The translations under genes were made by a program, and so were the position numbers. Positions 35,066 through 43,646 of a DNA stretch of 64,000 bases are shown here, piece after piece. The notes beneath the pieces were generated by a model that saw nothing but the letters and a program-made list of their open reading frames with translations, searched no databases and was not told the DNA's origin. The stretch comes from a bacterium (GTDB taxonomy: Bacteria > Electryoneota > Electryoneia > Electryoneales > Electryoneaceae): contig JAHLLB010000008.1 of the NCBI GenBank assembly GCA_020444425.1, positions 58,842-122,841 of the forward strand, read 5' to 3'. Each line of letters starts with the position of its first letter. The first letter of the stretch is position 1.

Positions 35066-36013
35066 ATGCGAGTTGTGTTTCTCGGCACCGACCGGTTCGG
35101 TGTACCGACCCTCGATCGTTTGATCACCAGCTCCGGGCATGAGCTGGTGGGCGTGGTCACCGGTCCGGACAAACCGTCCGGCCGGGGACGCAAGTTGACG
35201 CCGACCCCTGTCCGCCAGCATGTGCTCGACCATACGCCCGATGTCCCGGTCCTCACCCCGCGTAAGCTGAAAGATCCCGCTTTCCACGAACAGTTCCGCG
35301 CGCTCGAGCCGGACGCTGCCGTGGTGGTCGCGTTCCGCATTCTGCCCCCGCAAATCTTCGACGCGCCGAAGCATGGCACGCTCAACGTCCACCCCAGCCT
35401 GCTGCCAAAGTATCGCGGTCCCGCTCCGTTGAACTGGGCTCTGATCAACGGCGACAACGAAACCGGGGTCAGCGTCATCCGCATCACGCAGAAGGTGGAC
35501 GCCGGCGGTGTGCTGCTGCAGGAACGATATCCACTCGATCCCAACGAAACCGCTGGAGACCTTGCGATCCGGCTCGCGCCGGTGGGCGGGGAGATGATCC
35601 TGCGTGCGTTGCAGGGATTGGAGCTGGGTGAACTGAGCCCGTTGCCGCAGGACGAATCCCTCGTCAGCAAGGCACCGAAGCTGGAAAAAGAGGACGGACG
35701 GCTGGATTGGACCCGGCCGGCGATTGAGCTGCACAACAGGGCGCGGGGCGTGACGCCGTGGCCGGGTGCGTTCACCACACTCCACGGCAAGCAGCTAAAG
35801 CTGTTCGCAACTCGTCCGCTGGACGGTGGTTCCGGAGATCCCGGTACGATCCTCGAAGCTGATGGCCGGGCTGGATGGCTGGTGATTGGGTGCGGCTCCG
35901 GCGCGCTGCAGATTCGCGAGGTTCAGCTTCAGGGCAAAAAGCGGATGTCTGTGTCCGATTTTCTGCGCGGGTACCAGGTTACCATCGGCGAACGTGTAGG
36001 AGACGACCAATGA
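35066..36013 (+). CDS. fmt: Methionyl-tRNA formyltransferase
   Basis: A 315-residue enzyme transferring formyl from 10-formyl-THF to Met-tRNA. VVFLGTDRFGVPTLDRLI opens the Rossmann-like domain. LNVHPSLLPKYRGPAPLNWAL carries the catalytic Asn-x-His and the SLLPxxRG loop. The C-terminal OB-like domain includes VTPWPGAFTTLHGKQLKLF. Its stop overlaps the rsmB start (ATGA), so the two are translationally coupled. Confidence 0.97.
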   Translation: MRVVFLGTDRFGVPTLDRLITSSGHELVGVVTGPDKPSGRGRKLTPTPVRQHVLDHTPDVPVLTPRKLKDPAFHEQFRALEPDAAVVVAFRILPPQIFDAPKHGTLNVHPSLLPKYRGPAPLNWALINGDNETGVSVIRITQKVDAGGVLLQERYPLDPNETAGDLAIRLAPVGGEMILRALQGLELGELSPLPQDESLVSKAPKLEKEDGRLDWTRPAIELHNRARGVTPWPGAFTTLHGKQLKLFATRPLDGGSGDPGTILEADGRAGWLVIGCGSGALQIREVQLQGKKRMSVSDFLRGYQVTIGERVGDDQ

Positions 36014-37323
36014 AGCCCACCAGCGCACGCCGTGTCGCCGCCGACATCCTCACCGATTGGGCGAAAACCAAGGGGAAGATCGACGAAGTCCGTGATCGTC
36101 ACCTGGGCAAGGTCGAGCTGGACGAACGTGACCGGGGGCTGGTGACCGAGATTGTGTATGGCGTTACGCGGAACCAGGCAGCACTGCACGACGAGCTGGC
36201 GAAACGGGTCAATCCTCCGCTCAACAAACTGAAGCCCGGCCTGCTGCCGATTCTTGAGGTGGCGCTGTATCAATTGCGGTATCTCGACCGGATTCCCGAT
36301 CATGCGGCGGTGAACGAAGCTGTCGATCACGCCCGTTTTGTCGCGGGCAACAATGGAGGCGGACTGGTGAACGCCGTGCTGCGATCTGCGATACGTCAAC
36401 CTCAGGAACGCCCGGTTGATGCGTTCACGCACAAGGGCACACCACTGCATCGCTGGCGCGAACGTTGGCGGCAGCAGTGGGGCGATGAAAAAACGGACAC
36501 GCTTGTCCACTTTTATAAAACCGTTCCACCGGTGGGATTACGGCGCAATCTGCTGCGGACAGAATCGGACGAACAGTGGCATGAAATCCTGACCGCTGAA
36601 GGCGTCGAGTTCGAAGTGTTGCCCGACTGGCCGGGGTCTGTTTATGCGCGAGATGTGCGTCCGGCGGAACTGCCGTCGTTTGAACAGGGTGTCACAACTG
36701 TGCAGGATCCGGCGCCGTCGCTGTCCGTGCGGGTGCTCGACCCGCGGCCGGGTGAACGCGTTCTCGACATGTGCTGTGCGCCGGGCGGAAAAACCGCGCT
36801 GATCTGGGAGCTGATGCGTGGCGAGGGCACGTTGATCGCAGTCGATAAAAGCATGAAACGCAACAAGTTGACACGAGAAACGTTGCAGCGGCTGGGACAT
36901 GACGCCGTCGAAGTGGTCACCGAGGACGTAGTGAAGTATGAAGCGGCCGCATTTGATCGGGTGTTGATCGATGTGCCGTGTTCTGGTACTGGCGTCGCGC
37001 ATCGACGGGCGGACTTGCTGGTCAACCACTCGCCCATGCAGGTGGATCACATGGCCAAAGTGCAGCGGCAACTGTTGAACCGGGCCGCGAAGCTGGTCAA
37101 GCCGGGCGGCGTGCTGGTGTACAGCACGTGCAGCCTGGAACCGGCGGAAAATGAAAAGCGGGTGAGTGCATTCGACAAGCGGTTTGCGGGTGAATTTGAG
37201 CGTGAAGACCTGCTGGATTCGATCCCGCAGGCGATCCGCGGCGAAATCGGAATCGCAGCGACATGGCCGCCACGCGACAAGGTAGACGGAGCGTTTGTCA
37301 CACGCTGGAGGCGAACCCTGTGA
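36010..37323 (+). CDS. rsmB: 16S rRNA m5C967 methyltransferase RsmB/Sun
   Basis: A 437-residue protein with an N-terminal NusB-like helical domain (ARRVAADILTDWAKTKG, LVTEIVYGVTRNQAALHD) and a C-terminal SAM methyltransferase domain: VLDMCCAPGGKTALIWEL (SAM motif), VLIDVPCSGTGVAHRRADL (PCSGTG Cys) and VYSTCSLEPAENE (second catalytic Cys). ATG 36010 overlaps the fmt stop. A GGACA-N4-TGTCC palindrome at 36495-36508 lies within the reading frame; the protein there looks normal for the family, so it is not an obvious insertion. Confidence 0.95.
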   Translation: MKPTSARRVAADILTDWAKTKGKIDEVRDRHLGKVELDERDRGLVTEIVYGVTRNQAALHDELAKRVNPPLNKLKPGLLPILEVALYQLRYLDRIPDHAAVNEAVDHARFVAGNNGGGLVNAVLRSAIRQPQERPVDAFTHKGTPLHRWRERWRQQWGDEKTDTLVHFYKTVPPVGLRRNLLRTESDEQWHEILTAEGVEFEVLPDWPGSVYARDVRPAELPSFEQGVTTVQDPAPSLSVRVLDPRPGERVLDMCCAPGGKTALIWELMRGEGTLIAVDKSMKRNKLTRETLQRLGHDAVEVVTEDVVKYEAAAFDRVLIDVPCSGTGVAHRRADLLVNHSPMQVDHMAKVQRQLLNRAAKLVKPGGVLVYSTCSLEPAENEKRVSAFDKRFAGEFEREDLLDSIPQAIRGEIGIAATWPPRDKVDGAFVTRWRRTL

Positions 37324-38147
37324 GCTCCTCGAATCTGCTTCGTAACATCGGGGCCTGGGCGGTTCGGATCGGGATCATTCTCGGGGTCTGGGTCGTCTTC
37401 GTCCTGTTCCTGAATCAGGTCGTAATGCCGATCTATATCCGTAATTGGAGCGAGATTACGGTTCCCGATCTGCGCGGCATGACCCAGGAGGAAGCGGAGA
37501 AGGTGGCGAAAAAAGGACACGTGAAGGTGTTCGTCCAGGACGAGCGCTTCGAAGCGGAAATCGAACAGGGGACTGTGCTCGAGCAGTTCCCGCTGCCGGG
37601 CGTGGAAGCGAAACCGGGAAGGCGCATACATGTGATTGTCGCCGCCGGCACGCCGATGACCGACGTGCCGTATGTGGTTGGGATGGCCCGCGAGTCGGCG
37701 GTGATGCAAATGGAAGCGCAGGGGTTGGTCGTCGACTCGATTTACTATGCGTTCAGCGATTCCGTTTTCGAAAACCAGGTGATGTCACAGATTCCTGATT
37801 CGGGGGTCGTGCTGCAACGAGAATCGCCGACGGAGATAACCGTCAGCCTTGGCAAAGAGCCGCGACAGTATGTCGTGCCGGACGTACTGGATTTGCCCTT
37901 CGAACAGGCGCGGTACCTGATCCTGAAATCCGGATTGCGGGTCGGTTCGGTGACGTATGACAAATACGTCGGGCGGCGCAAAGGGGCGGTGATGAACCAG
38001 ATTCCAGCGCCCAAAAGCAACGTGCAGCGTCGTAGCCGAGTCCGTCTTGAGGTGAACTATCCGGAGGGCTGGGTGCATCCGGACACCCTGCGAGCGCGAG
38101 CGGAAGCGGCACGGGCGGACTCGCTGACCGTGCTGAATGGCGATTAA
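37320..38147 (+). CDS. Membrane-anchored PASTA-domain protein
   Basis: A 275-residue protein starting at GTG 37320 (GTGA overlap with rsmB). One transmembrane helix at residues about 11-33 (VRIGIILGVWVVFVLFL) is followed by three extracytoplasmic PASTA domains, recognisable by TVPDLRGMTQEEAEKVA, DVPYVVGMARESAVMQME and VVPDVLDLPFEQARYLI. There is no kinase domain. PASTA modules bind muropeptides or cell-wall precursors in PknB and PBPs. A stand-alone PASTA protein beside rsmB and rpe is seen in several non-proteobacterial lineages, but its function is not established. Confidence 0.88.
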   Translation: MSSSNLLRNIGAWAVRIGIILGVWVVFVLFLNQVVMPIYIRNWSEITVPDLRGMTQEEAEKVAKKGHVKVFVQDERFEAEIEQGTVLEQFPLPGVEAKPGRRIHVIVAAGTPMTDVPYVVGMARESAVMQMEAQGLVVDSIYYAFSDSVFENQVMSQIPDSGVVLQRESPTEITVSLGKEPRQYVVPDVLDLPFEQARYLILKSGLRVGSVTYDKYVGRRKGAVMNQIPAPKSNVQRRSRVRLEVNYPEGWVHPDTLRARAEAARADSLTVLNGD

Positions 38148-38170
38148 ACGACACGCTTGTCCGATTTAAT
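38143..38170 (+). repeat. Imperfect palindrome at the PASTA gene stop codon
   Basis: ATTAAACGACACGCTTGTCC plus GATTTAAT spans the stop codon and folds with GACA/TGTC at its centre and ATTAAA/TTTAAT at its ends. It belongs to the GGACA...TGTCC palindrome group found between 36.5 and 43.7 kb. Confidence 0.6.
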
Positions 38171-38195
38171 AGAATCCGTGCGAGAGACCGAGTTC

Positions 38196-38885
38196 ATGAA
38201 CAGCATCTCGAAACACCAGGTTCGCATTCTCCCATCCTTGCTGGCGGCTGATTTCTCCAGGCTCGGCGAGGAAGCACAGCGTGCGTTGAGTGCCGGCGCA
38301 CACGGCCTGCACGCAGACGTGATGGACGGTCAGTTTGTTCCGCCGATCACGTTTGGCGCGGATATCACAAGGGCCGTGGTCGAGGCGACCGGCGCACGCG
38401 TTGACGCCCACCTGATGATCGTGGAACCGGAAAAGCAGATCGAGGCGTTCGCGAAGGCTGGCGTGAAAGGCATCACGGTGCATGTCGAAGCGACCGCACA
38501 CCTGCACCGTGTGCTTGGGATGATTCGCGATGCAGGGTGCGAAGCTGGAGTGTCGCTCAATCCTGCGACGCCGGTGACGGAATCACTGCGCTATGTGATG
38601 CCGCTCGTCGATCGTGTGTTGATCATGACGGTCAATCCAGGCTGGGGCGGGCAGAAATTCATTCCAGAAGGGCTGGATAAGGTGCACAAGGTGGCGCGGC
38701 TGATCGAGGCACACGAATCCAACGCGCGACTACAGGTTGACGGTGGCGTGACACCAGAAAATGCCGGAGTGCTGGTCCGGCACGGTGCGGATGAATTGGT
38801 CGCTGGGTCAGCGGTGTACAAGGGAGATGTGGCGGCTAACATCGCAGCATTTGAAAGCCAGATTCGAGCCGCGCTTACGGTTTGA
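38196..38885 (+). CDS. rpe: Ribulose-phosphate 3-epimerase
   Basis: A 229-residue TIM-barrel enzyme of the pentose phosphate pathway: ILPSLLAADFSRLGEE (catalytic Ser and start strand), HADVMDGQFVPPITFG (metal Asp), VDAHLMIVEPEKQIEAF (metal His), VLIMTVNPGWGGQKFIP and LQVDGGVTPENAGVL (second catalytic Asp). I chose ATG 38196 with GAGAG upstream rather than TTG 38157, because the latter falls inside a palindrome. Confidence 0.95.
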   Translation: MNSISKHQVRILPSLLAADFSRLGEEAQRALSAGAHGLHADVMDGQFVPPITFGADITRAVVEATGARVDAHLMIVEPEKQIEAFAKAGVKGITVHVEATAHLHRVLGMIRDAGCEAGVSLNPATPVTESLRYVMPLVDRVLIMTVNPGWGGQKFIPEGLDKVHKVARLIEAHESNARLQVDGGVTPENAGVLVRHGADELVAGSAVYKGDVAANIAAFESQIRAALTV

Positions 38886-38912
38886 CAGGTATGAGTTAAC
38901 GGCTGCAACGAT

Positions 38913-38938
38913 AAACGGACACGCGTGTCCGGTTTTTT
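38913..38938 (+). terminator. Terminator between convergent rpe and the fusion gene
   Basis: The perfect palindrome CGGACACGCGTGTCCG is followed by GTTTTTT, 28 nt after the rpe stop, in the 93-nt gap between convergent genes. Stem plus T-run fits a Rho-independent terminator. Its sequence is the same palindrome that also occurs inside neighbouring reading frames. Confidence 0.8.
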
Positions 38939-38978
38939 GTGCGTGAAATCTCAAAGGTCCTGTAGACCCACTGCAGGG

Positions 38979-41639
38979 CTATCCATCTTCAGGTTTACCG
39001 TGCTCCACAACCATGGCTGCGGCCTTCTTCGCGGCGTCCTGATTCCAGCGGAACTCCTTACGTATGGCCGCAAGTCGGCGTTTGTCCGGGTCGCTGTGAC
39101 GCTTGAGCTCGTCGATCACGTCGTTGGTAGTTTCCAAATTGGGCAACAGTCCACGACGGGTGAGCGGGTTGCGGTCGTGCTCGCGCAACAGGTTCGGCTG
39201 CACGACGAGCGTGTGAATTCCCGCGCATGCGCTGTGCACCAGCAGTGGACTGGACATGCCAACGACTACATCCGCGCCGAGGATCCAGTCCAGCGTCGAA
39301 GGTTCGCTGTCGGTGACATCGACGACGCGCACACCGCCCAGTTCGCCTCCGTGTAGACGGTCGCCGAAGGTTCGCTCATGCCGGTATTCCGTCACTGCCA
39401 GGATGCATTTGCGCTTGCGATAGATTTGCGCCAAGGCGACTGCGACCGTGTTCAACGCATCGAATTCGTCGTATCCCGGGCTGGGAATAGCCCCGGATTC
39501 GACGGCCTGCGTCAAGGGCTCGGAGATGAATACGATGACGTCGACGTCGCGTCCAACCTCGATCCAGCCACGGATGCGCTCACGCATCTCCCGCCATCGC
39601 GGAATGAAACGTTTCAGGTCAGTGTGCAGTGGATGGCCGACGAGCTGCAGGTTCGCTTTTGGAACTCCCAGTTCGGCGTGCTCGAGCGCCGTCGTGAAAT
39701 CCGGCATACCGTATTTCGCTGGCAGATACTGGAACGGTTCGCCGTCTTCGTTCTGCAACCGGCCGGAGTAATCCGTCCACGCATCGAGGACCGCGGTGGT
39801 CTTTATCCCACGCTCTTTTGCGGCGCGCTGCAGTGCGTAATCCAACCACGTGTGCGATCCGGTCAGGGCTGTAAGAACAATGTCTGGCTGGAGTTCGCCG
39901 AGCCATGCGTCTACATGTTCGTCGTACGGTTTGTAGACATTTGTGCCCGGCATCATCTCGCGAAGGTCAGTGCGGAAGCGTTGACGGAAAATCGGAATCG
40001 CACTTCCGGCGACGGCGATGTGGAGCTCAACATCCGGCCGCTCAAGCAACACTTCAGCAACAGGCGCAAGTGCACTTGCGCCGTCAGTGGACTGAGTTCC
40101 CATTGCGATACGAACGGTGCTTTCAGCATCCGGCTGATTCTCGTCCTCCTCAGGACCCATCAGCTCGGATTCGTTCAACTCCACCGGTATTTTCTCGATG
40201 GAAAGGGGCGACACCGAATCCAGTTGCGGCGAATCGACAGGGCTGGGTTTCGATTTTGACGGCGCGGGCTTGCTGACCGTTTTCTTGAGGAATGGTTTCG
40301 GATCGGGCCGGCCGTCGGCGTCCCACGCGACCAGCTCCTCCTTGAATAGCAGGACCTTCGCGAACGATTCGATGACTCTGTCCATGTCGTCAATGCTGTT
40401 CGGCTTGCGGATGACGGTGTCCAGAGTCATCAACCGCTGAGCCAAGGCTTCTGCCTGCGGGCAGATCCCGTCCTGATATTTCGCGTCGCCACGATACCAG
40501 GCTTTCCCAAACGGATATCCGGAATCGCCCTGCGCACTGCGACGCTGGAACAGGGGCAGTCGGTACAACATGTTGACCTGTTTAGCGTTGAGCGGCACGC
40601 CTTCCGCCTGCACCGCCTCGGCAAACAGGTCCAGCGACATGCCTGCGGTGTCTGCATCAAACCGTAGCGGATAGTTGTAGTAGACATGCGTGAATCCGTC
40701 CGGTACCTGCGGCGGTGCGAGGCAATCAAATTCTTGCTCAATGCGACGAGTAAGGTGGTTCGCGAGACGGATATTCCAACCGTTCAATTCATCCAGTTTC
40801 TCCAACTGACGGACGGCAACCGCCGCCTCCAGTTCAGTCATCCGGAAATTGAACCCGATCAGATTCAGATCGTGCTCGGTTTCCAACGTGGGGATCAGTT
40901 GCTCACCGTGATTGCGGATGAGCTGCAGGCGCAATGCCAGGTCATCGTCATTGGTGACGGCGATTCCACCCTCGCCGGACTGAATGATCTTACGGCTGTT
41001 GAGGCTGAACACGCCGATGTCACCGACGGTGCCGGCGAGCTTGCCGTGGCACGTCGCGGCGGCGCTTTGGGCTGTATCCTCGATCACCCGCAGCTTCTGT
41101 CGAGACGCCATTTCCTGCAACGGCTTCATGTGCGTCGGAAGGCCCGCAACGTGGACAGTAAGGATCGCCTTGGTCAACGGAGTAATGCGCTGTGCAACGG
41201 ATTCCGGGTCAAGATTCTGGGTGTGTGGATCAATGTCGGCGAAAATCGGAATCGCACCATTACCGAGGATCGCGGAAACGGCCGAGGGAGCTGCGTACGG
41301 GTGCGTGATGACCTCGTCGCCGGGACCAACTTTGCATGCGGCGACAGCTGCAAATAATGCAGAAGTGGCGGAATTCATCGAGACGGCGTGCTTGACCTTG
41401 AACCGGCTCGTCCACGCCTGCTCGAGACTCCGGACCTTCGGCCCGCCGAGGAATGGTTCGCCGGGTGAAGCGTGGAACGCGGACAAAACACCGCTCTCGA
41501 GGACGTCCAACACTTCGCGTTGTTCGTCAGCGCCGATGCTGTTGAACGGCGGCCATTCGCGCGTGATGTGGGGTGTGCCGCCAAGCAGGGCGGGACGGTC
41601 GATCCAGCCGATGTTGTCCAGTGTCTTGTTCACTGCCAA
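38979..41639 (-). CDS. Fusion: DegT-type aminotransferase plus GT-B/PseG-like domain
   Basis: An 886-residue two-domain protein. Residues 1 to about 455 are a DegT/DnrJ aminotransferase: MNSATSALFAAVAACKVGPG, DEVITHPYAAPSAVSAIL, FADIDPHTQNLDP, VIEDTAQSAAA (cofactor Asp) and FSLNSRKIIQSGEGG, with the PLP Lys at 217. Residues about 455-505 are a Pro/Ser- then acid-rich linker. Residues about 506-886 look like a GT-B or PseG/NeuC-like fold: VRIAMGTQSTDGASALAPVA, PDIVLTALTGSHTWLDYAL, TTAVLDAWTDYSGRL, LVGHPLHTDLKRF, ILGADVVVGMSSPLLVHSAC and LVVQPNLLREHDRNPLTRRG. Amination and a nucleotide-sugar step would thus share one chain. Substrates unknown. Confidence 0.78.
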   Translation of the reverse strand: MAVNKTLDNIGWIDRPALLGGTPHITREWPPFNSIGADEQREVLDVLESGVLSAFHASPGEPFLGGPKVRSLEQAWTSRFKVKHAVSMNSATSALFAAVAACKVGPGDEVITHPYAAPSAVSAILGNGAIPIFADIDPHTQNLDPESVAQRITPLTKAILTVHVAGLPTHMKPLQEMASRQKLRVIEDTAQSAAATCHGKLAGTVGDIGVFSLNSRKIIQSGEGGIAVTNDDDLALRLQLIRNHGEQLIPTLETEHDLNLIGFNFRMTELEAAVAVRQLEKLDELNGWNIRLANHLTRRIEQEFDCLAPPQVPDGFTHVYYNYPLRFDADTAGMSLDLFAEAVQAEGVPLNAKQVNMLYRLPLFQRRSAQGDSGYPFGKAWYRGDAKYQDGICPQAEALAQRLMTLDTVIRKPNSIDDMDRVIESFAKVLLFKEELVAWDADGRPDPKPFLKKTVSKPAPSKSKPSPVDSPQLDSVSPLSIEKIPVELNESELMGPEEDENQPDAESTVRIAMGTQSTDGASALAPVAEVLLERPDVELHIAVAGSAIPIFRQRFRTDLREMMPGTNVYKPYDEHVDAWLGELQPDIVLTALTGSHTWLDYALQRAAKERGIKTTAVLDAWTDYSGRLQNEDGEPFQYLPAKYGMPDFTTALEHAELGVPKANLQLVGHPLHTDLKRFIPRWREMRERIRGWIEVGRDVDVIVFISEPLTQAVESGAIPSPGYDEFDALNTVAVALAQIYRKRKCILAVTEYRHERTFGDRLHGGELGGVRVVDVTDSEPSTLDWILGADVVVGMSSPLLVHSACAGIHTLVVQPNLLREHDRNPLTRRGLLPNLETTNDVIDELKRHSDPDKRRLAAIRKEFRWNQDAAKKAAAMVVEHGKPEDG

Positions 41640-41800
41640 GGTCGCTCCACGTCAAGGTTCGATGCAAACTACTGCCGGCATCGGGTTCACATGAAAGGCG
41701 TATCGAGTGATTTGTAAGGTTCGATTCCGATTTATCCTGCGACGATAGTATTCGTTGATATTATCCGCTTCACCACTCGGCGATCTCCGGTGGCGATCTT

Positions 41801-41825
41801 AAATCGGACATTCCTATCCGTTATT
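41801..41825. repeat. GGACA-type palindrome at the 3' end of the PseG-like gene
   Basis: AAATCGGACATTCCTATCCG plus TTATT is an imperfect palindrome that contains the TAG stop of the minus-strand gene ending at 41814, so the last residues of that protein (WNNG) are encoded by the repeat. The rest of the 174-nt gap to 41639 has no gene. Confidence 0.6.
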
Positions 41826-42839
41826 CCATCGCTGCCATAGATGAACGATTTCCTGCGCGATTCGCTCCGCGCCATGACCGTCGAACAAAGCCTTGGCGTT
41901 ATCAACCAGCATGGCGCGAAGCAGTTTATCCGTGCGGACTTCGGCCAATGCTTGATGAACCCACTCGGCGTCAAACTCGTCCAGCTTGCCGAGGTTGACC
42001 GCCGCCTGGCTGTCGGTAAAGGTGGATGCGTTGAGCAGTTGATCGTCACTCACGACCCATTGCAACATCGGAACTCCGAGCCACGCGAACTCCCATGCGG
42101 TCATGCCTGCGTCGCACAATGCCAGATCCGCCTGACGAAAGTGCTCCGTATAATCCGCTGGATCACGCAGAATGGTTACTCGATCCGAGTTGGTTGATGC
42201 CTCATTCAACGAACCCCGATATCCCGGCCCGAGTACAGCGGTGATGCTTGACCAGTTGTCATCGTCACGTACCGTCCTCAGCACTTGAGACGAGGCGTCT
42301 CCGGGATCGTTTCCGCCGAAGGTAAGTAGCAAGTGCTTCGCGTGGTCGGGTTGTTCGTCGCGCGAGCCGGTGTCACGAACGTCGCGCCGCAGCGGGACGT
42401 ACACCGGCCCGAGCAGGAAAACCGTGTCGGGTTCACCGGCAAATTGCGCGGATAACGCCGCAGGAGAACTGTCGATCACCAGCGAAGCGCTGTAATGGTC
42501 ATGACGAGGACCGTCTTCAAACAGGATCATGCAGAAACCGGCAGCCCGGAGTTCCCGTAAATCGGTTTCGTTCAACTGGGCGCTGTCAATCAGGAGCGGC
42601 CCGTGTTCAGGCCGGCATTCTTGGGCGAGGGCCTGCCAGCCAGGTGCAGAGAATTGGCTGATTTCCGCGTATTTGTCAACCGTGGATCCGGGCGTGCAGC
42701 CGTCTGGCAGCAAATAACGGACACGCGTGTCCGTTATTGCAGAAACTTCCTCCACGACCGCTTGGCATCGTTTCAGTCGATCATGGCCCGAAGGATTGCC
42801 GCAGTCCGCGTAGACCGTCAGTGTCCAGGGTTGGCTCAT
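41814..42839 (-). CDS. PseG-like UDP-sugar hydrolase/GT-B protein
   Basis: A 341-residue protein with PseG hallmarks: LTVYADCGNPSGHDRLKRCQ at the start (GxGHxxRC-like), FCMILFEDGPRHDHYSASLV, HLLLTFGGNDPGDASSQVL (SFGGSDP-type), ADLALCDAGMTAWEFAWLGV and MLQWVVSDDQLLNA. PseG hydrolyses UDP-2,4-diacetamido-trideoxy sugars before condensation by PseI-type synthases. A perfect 26-nt palindrome lies in frame at 42713-42738, adding or replacing residues around TDTRVRY. The start overlaps the methyltransferase stop (ATGA). Confidence 0.78.
   Translation of the reverse strand: MSQPWTLTVYADCGNPSGHDRLKRCQAVVEEVSAITDTRVRYLLPDGCTPGSTVDKYAEISQFSAPGWQALAQECRPEHGPLLIDSAQLNETDLRELRAAGFCMILFEDGPRHDHYSASLVIDSSPAALSAQFAGEPDTVFLLGPVYVPLRRDVRDTGSRDEQPDHAKHLLLTFGGNDPGDASSQVLRTVRDDDNWSSITAVLGPGYRGSLNEASTNSDRVTILRDPADYTEHFRQADLALCDAGMTAWEFAWLGVPMLQWVVSDDQLLNASTFTDSQAAVNLGKLDEFDAEWVHQALAEVRTDKLLRAMLVDNAKALFDGHGAERIAQEIVHLWQRWNNG
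42713..42738. repeat. Perfect 26-bp palindrome inside the PseG-like frame
   Basis: Each 13-nt arm (AATAACGGACACG and its complement) is intact, centred on ACGCGT. It is read through in frame on the minus strand. The same core forms the terminator at 38913. Confidence 0.85.
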
Positions 42840-43555
42840 GCAGCAGCTCGTGTCAGAATGAGGTAAACCGTCTGCGAGGCATCCACGGGCACCTCTCGTG
42901 CTTCACGGGGAAGCAGACCGCCAAGGCGTTGCACGCTCAATCCCGCCTGTTCCGCGATCTCCGCCAGTTCATAGGGATTGTACCAACTATGCCCCACCGT
43001 TGGCTGGAGATAACCCTCGCTGAACTTGGACCAGAGCCGGTTCTTTGTGGTCAAGTACAGTGTTCCGTGTGTTGATAAACGCGGTGCCAGGGCATGAAAT
43101 ACGTCCCGCGGCTCCATCCCGCATTTCTGCAATACGCCGAGCATGCTGATCAGGTCGAATCCGGTCAACGTTTCGGGAAGAGTTGCCAGGTCGGCGACGT
43201 GAAACTCGCACGGGCCAGCCAGCACCTTGCTCCGCGCACGCTCAATCATCGCGGGGGTGATGTCCACACCCACGAGCCGCTCGAAACGGTGGCCCTGTTC
43301 TTCCGCCATGACGAAGAAATCCACTTCACCGCAACCGACGTCCAACCACGAACGCACAGTTTCAAACGGCAGTTCATTCAACCCAAAGCGGAAACGGCCG
43401 AGCATGCTTTCCGTTCCGCCCCACACACAACGTTGCCAGGCATACGGTAGACTGGACGACTGCTGGTATTCGTCGATCACATTCTGCTTGCTGACAGGTA
43501 CCAGAATTGAATTCTGGATACGCGTGTCCGATTTACTGTCAGTCTGCTTGACCAT
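42836..43555 (-). CDS. Class I SAM-dependent methyltransferase
   Basis: A 239-residue methyltransferase: SWLDVGCGEVDFFVMAE is SAM motif I, RLVGVDITPAMIERAR motif II, FHVADLATLPETLTGFDLIS motif III and STHGTLYLTTKN the post-core strand. The context suggests O- or N-methylation of a sugar intermediate. The first 20 residues (MVKQTDSKSDTRIQNSILVP) are partly encoded by a copy of the GGACACGCGT palindrome at 43514-43535 and may be a repeat-derived extension. Confidence 0.82.
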   Translation of the reverse strand: MVKQTDSKSDTRIQNSILVPVSKQNVIDEYQQSSSLPYAWQRCVWGGTESMLGRFRFGLNELPFETVRSWLDVGCGEVDFFVMAEEQGHRFERLVGVDITPAMIERARSKVLAGPCEFHVADLATLPETLTGFDLISMLGVLQKCGMEPRDVFHALAPRLSTHGTLYLTTKNRLWSKFSEGYLQPTVGHSWYNPYELAEIAEQAGLSVQRLGGLLPREAREVPVDASQTVYLILTRAAA

Positions 43556-43646
43556 CGGCGTGAGCTACCGTATCTGCTTCATCTCGCATGACGATCGGGT
43601 TATCCTGAGCGGCATCCATATAAATCAGACATCGGTGTCGTCTATT
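43514..43646. repeat. Two GGACA-type palindromes around the methyltransferase start
   Basis: 43516-43529 reads GGATACGCGTGTCC (one mismatch from perfect) within the methyltransferase N-terminus. 43622-43646 reads AAATCAGACATCGGTGTCGT plus CTATT and carries the stop codon of the upstream GNAT gene. Both belong to the group at 36495, 38143, 38913, 41801 and 42713. Confidence 0.6.

Noticed and set aside
36495..36508. Palindrome in rsmB as an inserted element
   Set aside because: The encoded residues fit the family without a gap, so here the palindrome may be chance or old; kept only as part of the group.
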